Assembly (NCBI RefSeq): GCF_019175385.1
Contig: NC_083339.1
Span: 82,138,120 to 82,202,119 of the forward strand
Origin: Lycium barbarum
Taxonomy: Eukaryota; Streptophyta; Magnoliopsida; Solanales; Solanaceae
DNA length: 64,000 bases
Direction: 5' to 3'
Part shown: positions 60,476-64,000 of the stretch, one piece after another
Layout of the letters: every line of letters starts with the position of its first letter
How positions within the stretch are numbered: position 1 is the first letter of the stretch
Position numbers and translations under genes: made by a program
The notes under the pieces: generated by a model
What the model was told of the DNA's origin: nothing
What the model saw: only the letters and a program-made list of their open reading frames with translations
Database searches by the model: none

Positions 60476-61943
60476 ACTGCGGATAAGAGTGCAGGCCGAC
60501 TAGGCCGCTACATATGTTGTACAACAAAAATAAGAGCCAACAAGGCTACATAACATCCCAACTACATACAACTTTCTACAGACCTCTACGAAACACGAAC
60601 TGTAGAAAAGACAGGACAAGGCCCCGTCGTACACATATATATACATGTCAAAATAGCATTCCAAAAGAACTGCAGCTCCGAACCAAGTGGAGTGCACTGA
60701 CTGCAGCGGAGTGGAGGGCCTACTGGACTGGACCACCGGTCTGCCTACCTGAACCTGTAGGCATGAACGCAGCAGCGTCCACAGGAAGGGACGTCAGTAC
60801 GAATAGTGTACCGAGTATGTAAGGCATGAATAATAATAAAACAAGAAATATGGAACATAACATGAGATAAAGATAACTTGTACATCTGATTTCCTTATAA
60901 GGCGAATACCATGCATGCTTAGCTTTCTAAAGAAAACATTTTTCATACATATATAACATAATCATTAGCCCACGTTCGGGCCTCCCGCGTCCGAGGTAAC
61001 CATCTCACGCCGCTTACTTGTGGTGCTGCCTGACCATATAGGCATGGTGTTATTAACATTATCCATAAGTAGCCCACCGCAATTGTGCTGCCCGGCCATA
61101 TAGGCATGATGTGAGAAAATACATACATATACATCAAGCACGCATGAGAGCACAATTAAAAGCTACAACTCTATCGGAATGATGTAAGGTCGGTAACCTC
61201 CGATTTATATTATGGAGCAATCATCATCGCTATGTCCCACCTTGATGGAACAATTATCATTAGGTGAGATCAACAACAATGAATAAAATCAAGAAATTCA
61301 TGAAATAAACTCAATAATCTCATAATAGCATTAAGACTGCAAACTTTGGAATCTCTAGAAATGGGATCATCATCATCATCATTTTCATCATAGGAAACAT
61401 CTATCTTTAGCAATATAAGAACTTTGAGAATCATGAACTTCTAGCATTTTGGGAATAAGGATATTATGGAAAACATGTATGGGTTCATAAGAAAAGAATC
61501 ATGCCTTTAGAAAGATATGGACTAGCCTTAACATACCTTTTTGGTCGCCTTAACTTTAACTACTTAACGCTTGTCCTCCCAGGCTCGTAAATCTATATTC
61601 AAGAGAATTCATACTATTGTTAGGCTTATCGTCATATGCTCGTTTAAGCCTTCAAATTAAATCCTCTTAGAATCTGCCGGAATTCGGGCAGCATCTCCCC
61701 TATTTATATCCCTAGCCCGAAATCACAATACCAACAAAACAACAACAATATCAACAACATCATCATCAACCTCAATATGCTCAATAAAATATCCCACACG
61801 ATGTTTCCCCAATTTCTCAACCAATCACTAGACTTTACGAAGCTTCAACAACTAAATTTCCATGATACAATTCATAAAACCCATAGTAAAGAATATCCTT
61901 ACCTCAATCAAGGTTGGCAGAGCTTGAAATCTTATTTATCTTT
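60247..61943 (-). mobile_element. LTR J, longer part (copy 2)
   Basis: Same as 43501-44998 up to 61744, then about 200 further bases (A/C-rich, with CAACAACATCATC-type repeats). LTR K interrupts it at 61944. Contains TA run 60421-60472. No coding region. Confidence 0.8.
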
Positions 61944-62418
61944 TGTTACACCCCGTATCTTTTAAGAGCACTTATCAAGTTTGAAACATAAGTATGTTGG
62001 GCTAGGGTTAAGTAAAACCACTTTGAAATATAAAAAGCGAGCATTATTAAGTATATTTAATGAGTGACGGATGTATATAAGGTATATAGGAAGGATTTAT
62101 AAAGAAATGAGTGGAAGAATTGGAGTAGTATGACTTTGGAGAAAGGATGGGTAATGTTTTGTGTGAACATTTTGGTCCAACTTGGGCGACGAATATCTCT
62201 TAGCATATGGAGTGTTTTGTAGTGTAACAAAAGCCTAAAATGAAGTTCGTCGAGTCTCGTTTCCAACGCAACAAACCACTCACCGATATGACATCGGAGT
62301 AGAGAATTATGGACGTTACAAATTTGACTGACAAAGCAGAAACGCTCGCTACAGTAACCGACCTGCTACAGTACTACTACAGTAAAAGGCTACAGTGACC
62401 CGACCCGAATTTGACCCC

Positions 62419-62426
62419 TATATAAA
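62419..62426 (+). promoter_or_regulatory. TATA box of LTR K
   Basis: TATATAAA in CCCCTATATAAAGGG, with GC-containing sequence upstream and four CTACAGT repeats (62349, 62366, 62377, 62390). The expected transcription start is about 25-35 bases downstream. It is the clearest core promoter in the window. Confidence 0.6.
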
Positions 62427-63445
62427 GGGTAATAAACCCCATTTTCATTAGATTTTTCTATAAATTTCCATAAATTAGATGAGAGAGAGTAAGGGAATCA
62501 AAAAGTGAGCAATTTTCAAGTAGCGGAGTAGTAGTTTAGGTCCGGGTAACGCATGGTTGTGATTCTAGTATTGTTTGCGGTGGATTTTAGCGTGGATATT
62601 GAGGATATTGTTGTGTTAACAATAAAAAGGCATGAATCTTTCTCTTTTGGTATTATTTAACGCTTATTTACGGAGATAAAGCCGTTAAATAATGGTGTAG
62701 CGAATTTGTGAAGGGAGAAATGGGATAAACACCGTGTGAGGTGTTTTATGGAATAATTTGATGTTACCAATGATGTTATTGATGTTGGTATTGATGTTGT
62801 TGTTATTGGTTGCTGAATTACGAGTTTGGGCTAGGCATATAAACAGAGGAGATCCTAGCGAAATTTCGACAGATTCTAGAAAGATTTATTTGAACGATTA
62901 AGACAAGCGTTGAGTGGTTAAAGTTAAGGCGACCAAAACGGTATGTTAAGGCTCGTCCCTTTCTTTCAAAGGCAGGATTCCTAAGTTATGATCCCATAAA
63001 TGTTTTCATAACCTCCTTAGTTTCAAAATCTAGAAGTTCATGACTCTTAAAGCTTCTTATGATGTTAAATGAAATATGTTCTATGATGATTGTGATGATG
63101 ATGATGATTCTCTTCTAGCAACTCCGAAGCTATGAGTAGAGAGCATTATGAGATTATTGAGCCATTCCATGTATCTTTTGATCTTACTTATTGTTGATGG
63201 TCTCATCTCATGTAATTCGTTCCTTCGAGGTGAGATATAGCGACGATAACGATTCTATTTTCAGTGCTGCCAAAGTTCATGATTCTTGAGACACCCGTGA
63301 CATTATCGATTTCATCTTACGATGGTTGACCCTTCAAGGAATGATATAGTGACAATGGTAATGCTAATGATGATGTTGATTTTATTTGTGTATTTTATGT
63401 GCATGTATGTATGTATGTATGCATTGCATCCTACTGATCAGCTGG

Positions 63446-63660
63446 GGATAACACCACGCCTACATAGTCGGGGCAAGATAATACCGTGCTTATATGGCCG
63501 GGCAAGATAGCACCGCCCCTATATGGTCAGGCAAGATAACACCGCGCCTATATGGTCGGGCAAGATAACACCGTGCCTTAATGGCCGGGCAAGATGCTAT
63601 ATATATTACCGTGCCTTATGGTCGGGCAAGATGCTATATATATTACCGTACCTTAACCGC
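63446..63660. repeat. Minisatellite in LTR K
   Basis: Seven tandem units: five of about 29-30 bases (ATAACACCGCGCCTATATGG, then TCGGGCAAG) and two of about 37 bases with an extra GCTATATATATT. Related single units occur in LTR J on the other strand near 44275-44370 and 61021-61116. Confidence 0.9.
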
Positions 63661-64000
63661 CAAAAAAGATATTATATATAGATATATATGGAAAAGTCTT
63701 TTTTTAAAAGCTAAGCATGCACGACATTTGCCTTAAAAAGGCATTCAGAGGCACAGGTTAATCTCTTTTATATTACTTTATCTTCATACGTTCATTATAT
63801 TATTTTTCATGTTCGGTATCACTTACAATATTACTATTCATGCCTTACATACTCAGTACATTATTCGTACTAATGTCCCTTCTTGTGGACGCTGCGTTCA
63901 TGCCTGCAAGTGTGGATAGACAAGAAGAGGCTCTTTCATCGTAGGCTGCCATCAGGTACCAGTTATGATTGGTGAGCTTCACTTCTTCCGGGAGCGCTGC

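Larger units (their letters stand above)
45002..61744. repeat. 16.7-kb tandem duplication, copy 2
   Basis: A same-orientation copy of 28253-44998. The offset is 16749 at the start, 16750 after the indel at about 52318, and 16746 after the TA microsatellite. At its right end the sequence continues from LTR J into bases not present after copy 1. That is what a head-to-tail duplication or two overlapping haplotypes would produce. Confidence 0.95.
61944..64000 (+). mobile_element. LTR K, plus strand, runs off the window
   Basis: Begins TGTTACACCCCG inside LTR J. It carries the U3 block shared with G and I (62190-62310), four CTACAGT repeats, a TATA box, a donor-like ACGGTATGTTAAGG (62939), a minisatellite (63446-63660) and the double hairpin with a GTCC/GGAC stem (about 63857-63900). 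It resembles LTR J on the opposite strand in the minisatellite and hairpin region. The element's interior lies beyond the window. Confidence 0.82.

Noticed and set aside
63446..63660. CRISPR-like or centromeric satellite array
   Set aside because: Only seven short units confined to one LTR, with related units in LTR J. It is an LTR minisatellite.

Overview
This window is intergenic plant DNA built almost entirely of LTR retrotransposons inserted into one another. I found no host protein-coding gene, rRNA, tRNA or CRISPR array. The LTRs end in ...GGGTCGTGACA, the primer-binding sites match initiator-Met tRNA (TGGTATCAGAGC), and the coding remnants are Ty3/Gypsy chromoviruses of the Tekay/Del type plus one Tat/Ogre-type relic. 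This points to an asterid with a large genome, most likely Solanaceae. That placement is inferred from family resemblance, not from a search. No reading frame in the window looks able to make a complete functional transposon polyprotein.

Layout. (1) Element G, plus strand: tail of its 5' LTR (1-808), a 689-bp non-coding interior (809-1497) and a 3' LTR starting at 1498 and ending at 28721. That LTR is split by two insertions. (2) The first insertion is element H (1637-21841, target duplication CATGG), a 20.2-kb Tekay-type element with 3.07-kb LTRs and a broken gag-pol. H's pol is interrupted by element I (7594-16446, minus strand, duplication GGATA), an LTR element with no genes. One LTR of I carries a 940-bp hAT-type element (10440-11379, 8-bp duplication). 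(3) The second insertion in G's LTR is a solo LTR (24776-27872, duplication ATGGC). (4) From 28722 comes minus-strand element F: a gene-less interior (28722-32219) and its 5' LTR (32220-35408). F sits in the RNase H of element E, whose integrase end, polypurine tract and 3' LTR follow (35409-40453). E in turn sits in the integrase of a minus-strand Tat/Ogre relic (40454 to about 42840). Next come the start of another LTR (about 42840-43500) and a minus-strand LTR, J (43501 onward).

Bases 28253-44998 are repeated almost perfectly at 45002-61744, with 3 bases (TAT) between the copies. By eye they differ at about ten substitutions plus small indels. This is either a very recent tandem duplication or two haplotypes joined by the assembler. 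After the second copy, J continues to 61943, where plus-strand LTR K begins and runs off the window.

The non-coding parts hold the most unusual signals. LTRs of otherwise different sequence share a set of small hairpins whose stems change in a compensatory way. They also share a splice-donor-like motif (AAGGTATGTAAAGC). Four elements have a branch-point-like sequence (TACTAAC or CTAAC) and an AG acceptor about 185 nt past the primer-binding site; in H this is 2 nt before the gag ATG. Together these suggest a shared, structured and spliced 5' leader used by both coding and gene-less elements. Nonsense codons in the polyproteins are mostly CAG to TAG, as expected from decay of methylated CHG sites.
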